64,000 bases of DNA from HGM04593 sp045636125 (GTDB taxonomy: Bacteria; Bacteroidota; Bacteroidia; Bacteroidales; Bacteroidaceae), in the NCBI GenBank assembly GCA_045636125.1, contig JAZTWX010000010.1:124001-188000 (forward strand), written 5' to 3'. This document shows positions 1-8,564 of this stretch, in pieces. Position numbers and translations under genes: made by a program. The notes beneath the pieces were generated by a model. The model saw only the letters and a program-made list of their open reading frames with translations. It ran no database searches and was not told the origin of the DNA. The first letter of the stretch is position 1; every line of letters begins with the position of its first letter.

Positions 1-385
1 CGTTCTCCTGGCTCAAGCTATATGCGCGTATCTCGTCTTCCAAAGCACTGATACCGCCGATACCCTCGCCATATATCACTCCAATACGATTGCAATCCTC
101 CTGTTCAAAATTCAGCCCGCTGTCGGCAATAGCCTCAACAGCCGAAGCCACACCATAGATTGTCACATTGTCAACCTTGCGCAACTCGCGGCGCTCCATA
201 TACTGCGAAGCGTCGAAGTTCTTCACCTCACAGGCGAACTGTGTTTTGAACAGATAGGTATCAAAATGAGTAATAGGCCCTGCACCACTCACTCCATTGA
301 CTGCATTCTCCCAAATTTGAGGAACATTATTACCCAATGGCGAAACGGCACCAAGACCTGTTACAACAACTCTTCTAAGTTTCAT
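1..385 (-). CDS. fabF: 3-oxoacyl-ACP synthase II (FabF), N-terminal part, runs off the window
   Basis: Condensing enzyme of fatty-acid elongation in the cytoplasm: it joins malonyl-ACP to an acyl-ACP. The reading frame starts at the ATG complementary to 383-385 and continues past base 1, so only about 128 residues are present. The start RRVVVTGLGAVSPLGN and the following stretch with GVIYGEGIGG are typical of the FabF thiolase fold. The catalytic Cys-His-His residues lie outside the window. The gene sits 34 bases downstream of acpP on the same strand, the usual acpP-fabF operon, so it is probably transcribed from the acpP promoter. FabF is favoured over FabB because of this context. Identification is firm despite the truncation. 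Confidence 0.93.
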   Translation of the reverse strand, partial: MKLRRVVVTGLGAVSPLGNNVPQIWENAVNGVSGAGPITHFDTYLFKTQFACEVKNFDASQYMERRELRKVDNVTIYGVASAVEAIADSGLNFEQEDCNRIGVIYGEGIGGISALEDEIRAYSLSQEN

Positions 386-419
386 TATAGAATTGTTAGG
401 AGAGAGAGAGGAGTTGCTA

Positions 420-662
420 TTATTTCTCAGCAACTTTCTCCTCTACATACTTAACAGCATCACCTACTGTTGCTATTTTCTCAGCCTGCTCCTCGGGGAT
501 AGAGATACCGAACTCGTCCTCAATCTCCATAATGAGCTCTACTCTGTCGAGAGAGTCTGCGTTCAAATCGTTTGTGAAGTTAGCCTCAGATGTAACCTCA
601 GACTCTGATACACCGAATTTCTCAACGATAATTTCTTTTACTCTTGCTTCAATTTCTGACAT
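420..662 (-). CDS. acpP: Acyl carrier protein
   Basis: Small acidic carrier (80 residues) that holds growing acyl chains on a 4'-phosphopantetheine arm during fatty-acid synthesis. The attachment serine is Ser37 in NADSLDRVEL, the canonical ACP motif, and the length matches the family. The open frame extends 40 codons further upstream, but I chose the ATG at 660-662 because MSEIEARVKE is the conserved ACP N-terminus and the upstream stretch overlaps a good promoter. It is followed by fabF with a short gap, forming an operon. Nothing odd is seen. Confidence 0.96.
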   Translation of the reverse strand: MSEIEARVKEIIVEKFGVSESEVTSEANFTNDLNADSLDRVELIMEIEDEFGISIPEEQAEKIATVGDAVKYVEEKVAEK

Positions 663-698
663 AGTTGTAATATTTTGAAAATTGTAAATTATTTGGCA

Positions 699-729
699 CA
701 AATTTATGATAAAAATCAACAACAACAAA
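699..729 (-). promoter_or_regulatory. Bacteroidetes-type promoter for acpP-fabF
   Basis: Read on the minus strand, TTTG (complement of 726-729) is followed after exactly 19 bases by TAAATTTG (complement of 699-706). This matches the Bacteroides primary sigma factor consensus TTTG-N19-TAnnTTTG. It lies about 37 bases upstream of the acpP start and supports the short ACP start. Confidence 0.75.
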
Positions 730-804
730 GAAAGAGGCATTTTTTTTGCAACTGCATTGCACATTTTACGCTTTTTGTGCAAAAATGCAGCCTTTTTAGC
801 CTTT

Positions 805-1857
805 TTATTCAGCGTTTTTTAACAATTTAATGTCGTAAGCACCAGGTTCGCGGCGTAATTTATAGTTATTACGCAGCTCCTCAAAAGCCGCCGGGTTACT
901 CTTTAGCGCACGGGAATCGTCGTGCGGAGAGTATATCTCAAGCGCAGCATCGGCAAACGTGCGAGCCTCAACTACCGCAGGCACAGGTGGTTGCAAGGCA
1001 AGAGACGGCACGGGCACCCCGCCACAGTATGCAGCAAAAGCCTCGAGCACCTGCCTTGTGGCGTTTATTTTTCCCTCGGCCGAATAGCCGGCAATGTGAG
1101 AAGATGCTATATACACCTTATTTAATAAAGAGAGACTTATCTGTGGCTCATCCTCCCACACATCGAGCACGGCAGCCATTGTTCCATTGCCTTGCAGCAC
1201 CTCCAGCAGCGCTCTATTATCGACCACAGGCCCACGCGAGGCATTTATGAAAAGCTTGCACCGCGACAGCGAGGAGAAGAAAGCCGCATCGGCCAGATGA
1301 TAACTGGGATAATCGCCTCCCTCATTCAAAGTGGGATGAAAGGTTATTATATCGCTTTGCGCAGCAATTTCGGCAAGCGACGAAAAGCCCTGCTCGCCCC
1401 TAGCAGCACGCGGTGGGTCGTTGAGCACCGTGCGCATACCCTCGGAACGCGCCCAGCGCTCTACGCGCGAGCCAATTTCTCCCACGCCCACAATGCCCAA
1501 GACAAGGCCTCGAAGAGCAATATCATTATCCTTTGCCCAACTATACACCACAGCCTGAACATACTGCAACACAGCGTCGGCATTGCAGCCGGCAGCGTTT
1601 GTCCACTCTATCCCCTTTTGCGCACAATAGGCCGAGTCGATGTGGTCGTAACCTATTGTGGCAGTGCCTATAAAGCGCACCTCCGTGCCTTCGAGCAAGG
1701 AGGCGTCGCAGCGGGTGCGCGTGCGCACAAAAAGCGCTTCGGCACCGCAAAGGCTCTCTTTTGAAATTCCCACACCCGGCAACGGGAGAACACTATGCCC
1801 CATAGCCTCAAGAGCATCCTGCAAAAAGGGTATCTTCTCGTCAATAACTATTCTCAT
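805..1857 (-). CDS. pdxB: Erythronate-4-phosphate dehydrogenase
   Basis: NAD-dependent dehydrogenase of the DXP-dependent pyridoxal 5'-phosphate pathway; it oxidises 4-phosphoerythronate in the cytoplasm. The 350 residues show a D-isomer 2-hydroxyacid dehydrogenase fold: a nucleotide-binding motif GIVGVGEIGS at residues 121-130, the catalytic Arg in NASRGPVVD (about 208), Glu in DVWEDEP (about 237) and His in SSHIAGYS (254). The early stretch GTATIGYDHID is characteristic of PdxB rather than SerA, and the length is slightly shorter than the roughly 380 residues usual for the family. It stands upstream of acpP in the same direction with a 142-base gap holding the acpP promoter, so it is probably separately transcribed. 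Confidence 0.93.
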   Translation of the reverse strand: MRIVIDEKIPFLQDALEAMGHSVLPLPGVGISKESLCGAEALFVRTRTRCDASLLEGTEVRFIGTATIGYDHIDSAYCAQKGIEWTNAAGCNADAVLQYVQAVVYSWAKDNDIALRGLVLGIVGVGEIGSRVERWARSEGMRTVLNDPPRAARGEQGFSSLAEIAAQSDIITFHPTLNEGGDYPSYHLADAAFFSSLSRCKLFINASRGPVVDNRALLEVLQGNGTMAAVLDVWEDEPQISLSLLNKVYIASSHIAGYSAEGKINATRQVLEAFAAYCGGVPVPSLALQPPVPAVVEARTFADAALEIYSPHDDSRALKSNPAAFEELRNNYKLRREPGAYDIKLLKNAE

Positions 1858-1905
1858 TTTTCAATTATTTTTCACAGCGCCACAGTTTATATTGTAGGTT
1901 TTGTT

Positions 1906-1976
1906 CAAATATACAAAGTTTTTGAATAAAGTTTGCCTATATCACAAAGTTTAATTAGTTTTGCCTATTATATTTG
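1906..1976. promoter_or_regulatory. Divergent pair of -7 boxes between pdxB and the DUF4254 gene
   Basis: TATATTTG occurs on the plus strand at 1969-1976, about 38 bases before the DUF4254 start, and on the minus strand at 1906-1913, about 48 bases before pdxB. Both match TAnnTTTG. I see no well-spaced TTTG at -33 for either, so these are probable but weaker promoter calls. Confidence 0.45.
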
Positions 1977-2014
1977 AGTTTTCATAGACTTTACACACAT
2001 TAAAACATAGAATT

Positions 2015-2629
2015 ATGAAAAAGTTCACCGAAATGAGTTGGCCTATTTTCAATCAGGCAATTGAGGATTATCACAAAACCGACAATGTAGATACTCCCAT
2101 AAACAACCCTTACCCCGTAAAGAGCATCGAGTACTATCTCTACCTTAAATGCTGGATAGATACCGTTCAATGGCATTTCGAAGATATCATACGCGACCCC
2201 AACATCGACCCCGTCGAGGCACTCACTCTCAAAAGACGCATCGACAAGTCGAACCAGGACCGAACCGACCTTGTAGAGCTCATCGACAGCTACTTCCTCG
2301 ACCTTTATAAAGAGATTAAGCCCGCTGCCGACGCCACTATCAACACCGAGAGCCCCGCTTGGGCAGTTGACCGCTACTCAATCCTCTCGCTCAAGATATA
2401 CCATATGCAGGAGGAGGTCAACCGCAAAGATGTTGACGCCGACCATCTTGCAAAATGTCAAGCAAAGCTCGATGTGCTCCTCGAGCAGTACAAGGATATG
2501 ACAACATCCATCGGACAATTGCTCGATGACATTGCAGCAGGCCGCAAGTACATGAAGGTTTACCGCCAGATGAAGATGTACAACGACCCTGCCCTCAACC
2601 CCGTACTCTATGGCGCAGGCAAAAAATAA
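2015..2629 (+). CDS. DUF4254 domain protein
   Basis: A 204-residue soluble, helical, acidic protein that I recognise as the DUF4254 family, which in Bacteroidales is commonly encoded directly before a GT9 (heptosyltransferase-like) gene. No catalytic motif or signal peptide is visible. The stop overlaps the GT9 start by 20 bases, so the two are translationally coupled, and a role alongside the GT9 enzyme in lipopolysaccharide or surface-glycan assembly is an inference from that coupling only. The biochemical function is unknown. Confidence 0.8.
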   Translation: MKKFTEMSWPIFNQAIEDYHKTDNVDTPINNPYPVKSIEYYLYLKCWIDTVQWHFEDIIRDPNIDPVEALTLKRRIDKSNQDRTDLVELIDSYFLDLYKEIKPAADATINTESPAWAVDRYSILSLKIYHMQEEVNRKDVDADHLAKCQAKLDVLLEQYKDMTTSIGQLLDDIAAGRKYMKVYRQMKMYNDPALNPVLYGAGKK

Positions 2630-3668
2630 AGAGACACAACACACTGTACTCATTACACGATTTTCGGCAGTGGGCGATATAGCAATGACAATTCCATTGC
2701 TATACTCGCTTGCTCGCACATATCCGCGCGACAAGTTTCTCTTTGTAAGCCGCGAACGGTTCGGGCAGTTCTTCATCGACAAGCCCGAAAACCTCCATTT
2801 CATCGGGATAAATCTCGATAAATACAAAGGCCTCACCGGGCTGTACAAGCTTTACAAAGAACTCGCCGTGCACGCTCCCGACCGCGTAGCCGACCTCCAC
2901 GACGTATTGCGAACAAAGGTATTGCGAACATATTTTTCGGTACTTGGCGGTGCAAAAGTGGCCAACATAATAAAAGGCCGCAGCGAGAAACAGCGCCTTA
3001 CACGTAGCAAGAAGAAGATACAGGAGCAGCTCAAAAGCACATTCGAGCGCTACCGCGACGTGTTCACACGCCTAGGTTTCCCCTTCACCCCCGAATTCAA
3101 CTCGCTTTTCGGCAACGCAAAAGGCGACATTTCGGAATTTTCGAACATTCTCCCCCAAAAGGGAACGAGAAAATGGGTGGGCATTGCGCCGTTCGCCGCG
3201 CACAAGGGAAAGATATACCCCGTGGAGAAGATGCGCGAGGTCATCGCCCTGCTTGCAAAAGAACCCGACGTGGATATTTTCTGCTTTGGCAACGGAGCAA
3301 AAGAGGAAGCCGTTGTCAACGAGTGGTGCAAGGAATTTCCCTGCGTGCATTCGTTCCTGGGACGCACCAATTTCAACGGAGAGTTGCGCCTGATAAGCCA
3401 CCTCGACGCGATGGTGTGTATGGACTCCGCCAATATGCACATGGCATCGCTCACCGCCACCCCGGCAATATCGGTGTGGGGTGCAACATCGCCCTTGGCA
3501 GGCTTTTTGGGCTGGAACCAGCGAAAGGAAGATTGCATTGAGCTACCCCTCCCTTGCCGCCCCTGCTCGATATTCGGCAACAAGCCCTGCGCCTTTGGCG
3601 ACTACCGTTGTATGAATATCCCGCCAGAATGCATTGCAAAGAAAATAATTGAAAGAATTAAAGAATAA
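2610..3668 (+). CDS. Glycosyltransferase family 9 (heptosyltransferase-like)
   Basis: GT-B fold glycosyltransferase of the ADP-heptose:LPS heptosyltransferase family, acting at the inner face of the cytoplasmic membrane on a lipid A-core acceptor. In 352 residues it shows the N-terminal ITRFSAVGDIAMTIPLLYSL, typical of the family, a middle SGR/FxxRL-type linker, and the C-terminal donor-site motif MDSANMHMASL near residues 270-280, followed by VWGATSPLAGF. The start lies within the upstream DUF4254 gene. The cysteine-rich C-terminus (CRPCSIFGNKPC) is a common feature of Bacteroidales members. The exact sugar is not deducible. Confidence 0.85.
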   Translation: MAQAKNKETQHTVLITRFSAVGDIAMTIPLLYSLARTYPRDKFLFVSRERFGQFFIDKPENLHFIGINLDKYKGLTGLYKLYKELAVHAPDRVADLHDVLRTKVLRTYFSVLGGAKVANIIKGRSEKQRLTRSKKKIQEQLKSTFERYRDVFTRLGFPFTPEFNSLFGNAKGDISEFSNILPQKGTRKWVGIAPFAAHKGKIYPVEKMREVIALLAKEPDVDIFCFGNGAKEEAVVNEWCKEFPCVHSFLGRTNFNGELRLISHLDAMVCMDSANMHMASLTATPAISVWGATSPLAGFLGWNQRKEDCIELPLPCRPCSIFGNKPCAFGDYRCMNIPPECIAKKIIERIKE

Positions 3669-3703
3669 AGAGGCTTGCCGGTAAAGAGGCCGGCCTCTTT
3701 TTG
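3667..3703 (+). terminator. Hairpin with T-run after the GT9 gene
   Basis: AAAGAGGC at 3667-3674 pairs with GCCTCTTT at 3693-3700, with an inner CCGG/CCGG option, and is followed by further T residues. It begins on the GT9 stop codon. It may fully or partly terminate before the methyltransferase gene, whose start is only about 12 bases beyond it. Confidence 0.65.
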
Positions 3704-3714
3704 TTGAAAGCAAT

Positions 3715-4446
3715 ATGGAACAAAAAACAACCGACGCAACAAAGGACGCAATGGGAAGAGCCATTGCCGACTACCACAAAAACGGGAAAGCAGCAAAGCT
3801 GCGAGTATTCTCGTCGATGTTCTACGAGGACGAGATACCCGTGGCAACCCTCTTCAGAATCTACAAGGAGATGCCCCCACAGGAGCAAAAGGCCATTGAG
3901 CTATGCAAGGGCCGCGTGCTCGATGTCGGCGCGGGGTCGGGCTGCCACAGCCTGGAGCTGCAAAAGCGTGGACACGAGGTGGTTGCCATTGATATCTCGC
4001 AGCTGTCGGTCGATGTGATGAAAGAGCGCGGCATCGACGCCCGCACAATAAACTTTTTCGACGAGACATTCACCGAGAAATTCGACACCATATTACTGGC
4101 AATGAACGGAATAGGCATCGTGGGCAAGACCGAAAGACTGGAGGAGTTTTTCCGTTGTGCAAAAAGGCTGCTCGCCCCCGGCGGACAGGTGCTGCTCGAC
4201 TCTTCGGACATCAAGTACATATTCATCAACGACGACGGCTCCATGGACATTAACCTCGCCGCAGGCTACTACGGAGAGGTCGATTTCAAGATGCGCTACA
4301 AGAACATCACAGGAGAAGCATTCGACTGGCTTTACATCGATTTCGAGACACTTTCGATGTACGCAGGCGAGAACGGGTTCGAGTGTGAGAAATGTATCGA
4401 CGGCCCGCACTACGACTATCTTGCCCGCCTCACCGTCAAGGAATAG
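3715..4446 (+). CDS. Class I SAM-dependent methyltransferase
   Basis: A 243-residue cytoplasmic methyltransferase. The SAM-binding motif I is LDVGAGSGCHSLEL near residues 69-82, followed by the acidic end of strand 2 in VVAIDIS and motif IV around DTILLAMNGIG. The substrate cannot be deduced: the C-terminal third (residues 170-243) has no small-molecule signature I recognise. It follows the DUF4254-GT9 pair but is separated from it by a terminator-like hairpin, and a strong terminator follows it, so it may be transcribed alone or by read-through. Confidence 0.85.
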   Translation: MEQKTTDATKDAMGRAIADYHKNGKAAKLRVFSSMFYEDEIPVATLFRIYKEMPPQEQKAIELCKGRVLDVGAGSGCHSLELQKRGHEVVAIDISQLSVDVMKERGIDARTINFFDETFTEKFDTILLAMNGIGIVGKTERLEEFFRCAKRLLAPGGQVLLDSSDIKYIFINDDGSMDINLAAGYYGEVDFKMRYKNITGEAFDWLYIDFETLSMYAGENGFECEKCIDGPHYDYLARLTVKE

Positions 4447-4468
4447 GACCCGGCCCGTGCATCACATT

Positions 4469-4498
4469 AAAAGCTCCACCCGTGGGGCTTTTCTTTTT
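4469..4498 (+). terminator. Intrinsic terminator after the methyltransferase
   Basis: AAAAGCTCCA at 4469-4478 pairs with TGGGGCTTTT at 4483-4492 (one G-T pair), four-base loop, followed by CTTTTT. This isolates the capsule locus from upstream transcription. Confidence 0.85.
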
Positions 4499-4553
4499 AA
4501 TACCAAACACAAGAGCACAAGGCCTTTACAGCACCAGAAATACAACCAAATTA

Positions 4554-4585
4554 TTTGTTTTTTAACAACAAATTAGATATCTTTG
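4554..4585 (+). promoter_or_regulatory. Probable main promoter of the capsule locus
   Basis: TTTG at 4554-4557 and TATCTTTG at 4578-4585, spacing 20, fit the Bacteroides sigma consensus. Initiation a few bases downstream would give a leader of about 155 bases before the upxY start. That leader is rich in CGCG/GCGC and CACG runs and could fold, consistent with the leader on which UpxY-type antiterminators load. I saw no flanking inverted repeats of the invertible-promoter kind. Confidence 0.7.
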
Positions 4586-4747
4586 CAAGGAAAGGTCGCG
4601 CACGCACGCGCTCACACACGCGGCACAACGCATTAACGCGCGCACGTAAACGCGAGAAATCTTACACAACTCTTTACAACTCAATGCGTTACACACCCAT
4701 TGAGGAGCCAAAGGTATGCCCTGGCGCGAACAAAGCACAAAAACATT

Positions 4748-5290
4748 ATGAAAAACGAGGAAAGCCCCCTGTTATGGTTCGCAATGAGCGCACCCTACCG
4801 CCGCGAGCTCAAAGCACGGGATTTTCTCGCAGAAAAAGGCATTGAGTGTTTCGTGCCTATGAAAAAAGCCGTTGTCGAAAAGAACGGCAGCAAAAAGCGC
4901 CAGACAGTGCCCGCAATACACAATCTCATATTCGCGCACACCACAAAGGAGAGAATGCAAAGCATTAAACAGTGCTGCGAATATCTGCAATATATGACAC
5001 GCCCCATAGACGGCAAGAACACCCCCATCACAATTCCCCAAAAGGAGATGCAGCAATTCATAGCTGTAACACAAGCAAGAATAGACGAAATTACATACCT
5101 GCAACCGCAGGAGCTGAACCTTGAAAAGGGAACCAGAGTGCGCATACACGGCGGCCCGTTCGATGGCACCGAGGGTGTTTTCATAAAAATAAAAGGCAAG
5201 CGCAACCGCCGCCTCGTTGTACTCATAGAGGGGCTTGCAGCCGTAGCGGTAAACGCAGAAATAACCCCCGACCTTGTGGAGGTCCTCTAA
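4748..5290 (+). CDS. UpxY-family transcription antiterminator (NusG paralogue)
   Basis: A specialised NusG-like protein that keeps RNA polymerase elongating through a long capsule operon. The 180 residues contain an N-terminal NGN domain starting with LLWFAMSAPYRREL (about residues 8-105) and a C-terminal KOW-like segment (GTRVRIHGGPFDGTEGVF, about 132-150). The frame is open 16 codons further up, but the ATG at 4748 gives the expected N-terminus. It is the first gene of the locus, as UpxY genes are in Bacteroides capsule loci. Unlike those loci, no upxZ follows: the next gene is the Wza-like lipoprotein. Confidence 0.88.
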   Translation: MKNEESPLLWFAMSAPYRRELKARDFLAEKGIECFVPMKKAVVEKNGSKKRQTVPAIHNLIFAHTTKERMQSIKQCCEYLQYMTRPIDGKNTPITIPQKEMQQFIAVTQARIDEITYLQPQELNLEKGTRVRIHGGPFDGTEGVFIKIKGKRNRRLVVLIEGLAAVAVNAEITPDLVEVL

Positions 5291-5319
5291 AAACGCAAAC
5301 AAATAAAAAACAGACAAAT

Positions 5320-6120
5320 ATGAAAAAGCTACTTCAGCTGCTCTTTGTAGCAGTAATCGCAACAGCGTGCTCAACCAGCAAAGACGTCCTCTATTTCCAG
5401 GACGCAAAGGGAGGCGACACAAAGAATGTCACCACACTCGTGAACAAAATCAAAATGAAACCAGGCGACAAAATCACAATTGTCGTAAACAGCAAGGACC
5501 CCGAGCTTACAATGCTCTACAACCTTATGTCATCAAACCGTACTTTGGGCAGCAGTTCTTCCACTTCTACTAATAGCAACGGATACAGTATGCCCTACAC
5601 CATCGACAGCTACGGAAACATAGACTTCCCCGTGATTGGCAAAATGAACATCGAGGGAAAAACCCGCGAAGAGGTTGCCGAATACATAAAGAACGAGCTC
5701 ATAACAAGGAAGCAAGTGCTCGACCCTGTAGTTATTGTGGAATATGTAAACCAGAATTTCACGGTATTGGGCGATGTAAACCGCCCCGGCAAGGTCAATA
5801 TCGACCGCGACCAATTGACCATCATCGATGCCATTGCTTTGGCCGGCGACCTGAAAGTTACCGGAAAACGCAACGATGTAACGGTTTTGCGCCAAGAGGG
5901 CGACACACAGAAAATTTACGAGATTGACCTGCGCGACACCGAGAGCATAAACTCCTCGCCTGCTTACTACATACAGCAGAACGACATTGTATACGTGAAG
6001 CCCAACAGCAAAAGCGCCGGCGGCAGCAGCATAAACAGTAACACACTGCGCTCAACATCGTTCTGGATGTCGCTCGCATCGTTTGTTATGGCACTCACCA
6101 CTTTCATTGAAAACCGATAA
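5320..6120 (+). CDS. Polysaccharide export lipoprotein (Wza-like)
   Basis: Outer-membrane export channel subunit. The 266 residues begin with a lipoprotein signal ending at Cys17 (VIATACS), then a polysaccharide-export domain with PGDKITIVVN near residue 48-57 and SYGNIDFPVIGKM, then one SLBB domain (FTVLGDVNRPGKVNI, about residue 147-161). A hydrophobic C-terminal segment (FWMSLASFVMALTTF) is typical of Bacteroidales members and may span the outer membrane. It lies directly before the Wzc-like kinase, its expected partner across the periplasm. Confidence 0.9.
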   Translation: MKKLLQLLFVAVIATACSTSKDVLYFQDAKGGDTKNVTTLVNKIKMKPGDKITIVVNSKDPELTMLYNLMSSNRTLGSSSSTSTNSNGYSMPYTIDSYGNIDFPVIGKMNIEGKTREEVAEYIKNELITRKQVLDPVVIVEYVNQNFTVLGDVNRPGKVNIDRDQLTIIDAIALAGDLKVTGKRNDVTVLRQEGDTQKIYEIDLRDTESINSSPAYYIQQNDIVYVKPNSKSAGGSSINSNTLRSTSFWMSLASFVMALTTFIENR

Positions 6121-6138
6121 CCCCACCAAGCAACAGCT

Positions 6139-8559
6139 ATGGCTCCCAACAAACAAAGACACGTAAAAAACGACAATTCGCTACCCATCAGGGACCTGCT
6201 CTATGTGTGCGCAGCCAACTGGCACTGGTTCCTTGCGGCGCTCGTAATAACCCTGTCGGCTGCCTTGTTCTACATTCTTGCAACGCCACCCACATATGTG
6301 AGCACAGCATCCATTCTCATAAAAGACAATGAGAGCGGCGGTGGCGGAAGCAACAATTTCGCATCGTTCAGCGAAAGCCAGAACAGCAATGCAGCCGAAG
6401 AGCTGAAAGCTATGCGCTCGCCGGCAACAATGGCCGAAGCGGTAAAAAGACTCGAACTCGATGTGTGTTACACCATAGAGGGAAAGTTCCACAACCCCGT
6501 CATTTATGGTGCAGCCTTGCCTGCGAAAATAAAGTTCCTCGACCTTACCCGCAACGACGATGCCGGGTTTACAATGCACGTTACACCCGACAGCGCAATA
6601 TGCCTGTGGAGTATAAAGAAAAACGGCGAGCTCACGAGTGACGGGTTCATAAGAGCACATTGCGGCGACACCATAAACACCACAATCGGCCGCATTGCCA
6701 CCTTCCCCGGCGAAAACATAAGCGCAAACATCAACAAAAACATTTTTGTAAAGCGCACTAACATAAACGAGACAAACGACTATTTCCTTTCACGGTTCAA
6801 CGCAAGTTTCGAGAGTGAAAACACCACAATTGTCAAACTCAGCATAAAAGACATCTCCACCGTGCGCGGCAGGGAGATATTGCAACAAATAATAGACATC
6901 TACAACGAAAACTGGCTCACCGACAAGAACCAGATAGCTGTGAGCACCGCAGCGTTCCTCGACAACCGCATAAAGCTCCTGCAACAGGAACTGTGGAAAC
7001 TCGACGGCGAAATTTCCACAAAGAAGATTGGCAAGACAACCGAGAAAGAGGAGGAGGCAACAGCCGGCTCTATCACCGAAAAAGAAGAAGCCGAGAAAAA
7101 GATACTGGCGCTCAACAACCAGCTACAGATAGTGCAGTACCTCACCGACCTGCTCAAGGACAAAAAAAACTATCTGCTACCCGGCAACATAGGTCTCGAA
7201 AATGCCAATGTGCAGCAACTCGTTACCGACTACAACGCCACCCTCTTGCGCCGCAATTCGGTAGCACAGAACAGTAGCGACGAGAACCCCATTGTCATCG
7301 ACTACGACAACCGCCTGGCAAAACTCAAGGAGACCATCATAGTGGCTGCCGACAACGAGATTGAAGCCATAAACGCACAGCTGAAACTCACAAAGAAGTT
7401 CGAGAGCAACACCACCCGCGCCATTGCATCGAGCCCCGAACAGGCCAAAAAACTGCAGTCCATCCAACGACAGCAGAAGGTGAAGAACGCGCTCTACCTG
7501 TTCCTGCTACAGAAACGCGAGGAGAATGCTCTCTCCAAGGAATATGTCGCCATAAACACCCGCGTCATTTCACAACCCACCAGTTCGTGGACACCCATAG
7601 CACCAATGAAGAAAAATGCCATAATGATGGCACTCGCCATTGGCCTCTTGCTGCCCACAATGATAATTTTCCTCAAAGAGGTATCGAACAGCAAAGTGCG
7701 CGGGCGCAAGGACCTCGAGGGGCTCACACTCCCCTTTGTCGGTGAAATACCCATGTACTTCCCCGAGGATAAGAAAGAGGCAAAGGAGGCCCGCGGCAAA
7801 ACCCCAAGCAGGCAAATCGTGGTTAAAGAGGGCAAACGCGATGTTGTAAACGAAGCCTTCCGCGTGCTGCGCACCAACCTGCGATTCATCACAGGACAGA
7901 GCGAGGAGTGCAAGGTTTTAATACTCACGTCGTTCAACCCCGGCAGTGGAAAAACATTCCTCACAATGAACATAGCCGCCAGCCTCGCCATTAAGGGCGA
8001 AAAAGTGCTTGTAATCGACGGCGATATGCGCCACTGTTCGGCATCGGCTTTAGTGGGAACACCCCAAAAGGGAATGAGCAACTACCTGAGCAGCGACGTT
8101 AACGACATAAAAGAGGTTATTGTTGCCCACAACGAGAAAAGCACCCTGCACGTGCTACCCGTTGGCACAGTGCCGCCCAACCCCACCGAGTTGCTCAACA
8201 GCAGCCGTTTCAAGGAACTTGTCGAGAAGCTGCGCAGCGAATATAACTACATATTCATCGACTGCCCGCCCATTGACATTGTTGCCGACACACAGATTAT
8301 TGAGGCTGTTACCGACTACACACTCTTTGTGGTGCGCACCGGCCTCCTGGAGCGCTCAATGCTGGGCGACCTCGAAGAGTTGTACGAGAGCAAGCGTTTC
8401 CGCAAACTGACAGTTATACTCAACGGCACATACAGCCACGGCGACTACCACAAATACAGCTACAGCTACCGTTACGGCTATCGCTATGGTTACCGTTACG
8501 GCTACCGCTATGGCTATCGCTACGGTTACCACGGCGAGGAGAAGAAAAAGAAGAAATAA
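6139..8559 (+). CDS. Polysaccharide co-polymerase / BY-type tyrosine kinase (Wzc-like)
   Basis: Inner-membrane chain-length and export regulator with an autophosphorylating tyrosine kinase domain, 806 residues. Seen in order: a first membrane segment at about residues 22-50; a large periplasmic Wzz-type region with coiled coil (about 270-450, including a GNVR-like part); a second membrane segment near 490-512; and a kinase domain with Walker A NPGSGKT (about 599-605), Walker A' VLVIDGDMRH (about 624-633) and Walker B FIDCPP (about 706). The tail is an extreme tyrosine cluster built from repeated YRYG units, followed by EEKKKKK. The cluster is the expected autophosphorylation site, and the CpsB-type phosphatase two genes downstream is the likely counter-enzyme. 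Confidence 0.92.
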   Translation: MAPNKQRHVKNDNSLPIRDLLYVCAANWHWFLAALVITLSAALFYILATPPTYVSTASILIKDNESGGGGSNNFASFSESQNSNAAEELKAMRSPATMAEAVKRLELDVCYTIEGKFHNPVIYGAALPAKIKFLDLTRNDDAGFTMHVTPDSAICLWSIKKNGELTSDGFIRAHCGDTINTTIGRIATFPGENISANINKNIFVKRTNINETNDYFLSRFNASFESENTTIVKLSIKDISTVRGREILQQIIDIYNENWLTDKNQIAVSTAAFLDNRIKLLQQELWKLDGEISTKKIGKTTEKEEEATAGSITEKEEAEKKILALNNQLQIVQYLTDLLKDKKNYLLPGNIGLENANVQQLVTDYNATLLRRNSVAQNSSDENPIVIDYDNRLAKLKETIIVAADNEIEAINAQLKLTKKFESNTTRAIASSPEQAKKLQSIQRQQKVKNALYLFLLQKREENALSKEYVAINTRVISQPTSSWTPIAPMKKNAIMMALAIGLLLPTMIIFLKEVSNSKVRGRKDLEGLTLPFVGEIPMYFPEDKKEAKEARGKTPSRQIVVKEGKRDVVNEAFRVLRTNLRFITGQSEECKVLILTSFNPGSGKTFLTMNIAASLAIKGEKVLVIDGDMRHCSASALVGTPQKGMSNYLSSDVNDIKEVIVAHNEKSTLHVLPVGTVPPNPTELLNSSRFKELVEKLRSEYNYIFIDCPPIDIVADTQIIEAVTDYTLFVVRTGLLERSMLGDLEELYESKRFRKLTVILNGTYSHGDYHKYSYSYRYGYRYGYRYGYRYGYRYGYHGEEKKKKK
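8467..8526 (+). repeat. Five 12-base units encoding YRYG in the Wzc tail
   Basis: Five consecutive 12-base units at 8467, 8479, 8491, 8503 and 8515, each translating to Tyr-Arg-Tyr-Gly. The units differ only at synonymous third positions (TAC/TAT, CGT/CGC, GGC/GGT), so the amino-acid repeat appears maintained although the DNA repeat has diverged. Confidence 0.9.
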
Positions 8560-8564
8560 TTACA

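Noticed and set aside
742..790. Terminator-like hairpin with CTGCATT...AATGCAG arms between pdxB and acpP
   Set aside because: The T-rich side is on the plus strand where no upstream gene is transcribed; on the minus strand no T-run follows, so it is not a convincing pdxB terminator.
4500..4750. Invertible (phase-variable) promoter as in Bacteroides fragilis capsule loci
   Set aside because: I found no matching inverted repeats on both sides of the promoter and no site-specific recombinase gene nearby.
4555..4845. 96-codon ORF covering the capsule leader and the upxY start
   Set aside because: It begins inside the promoter and overlaps UpxY in another frame; the composition is low-complexity Arg/Thr.
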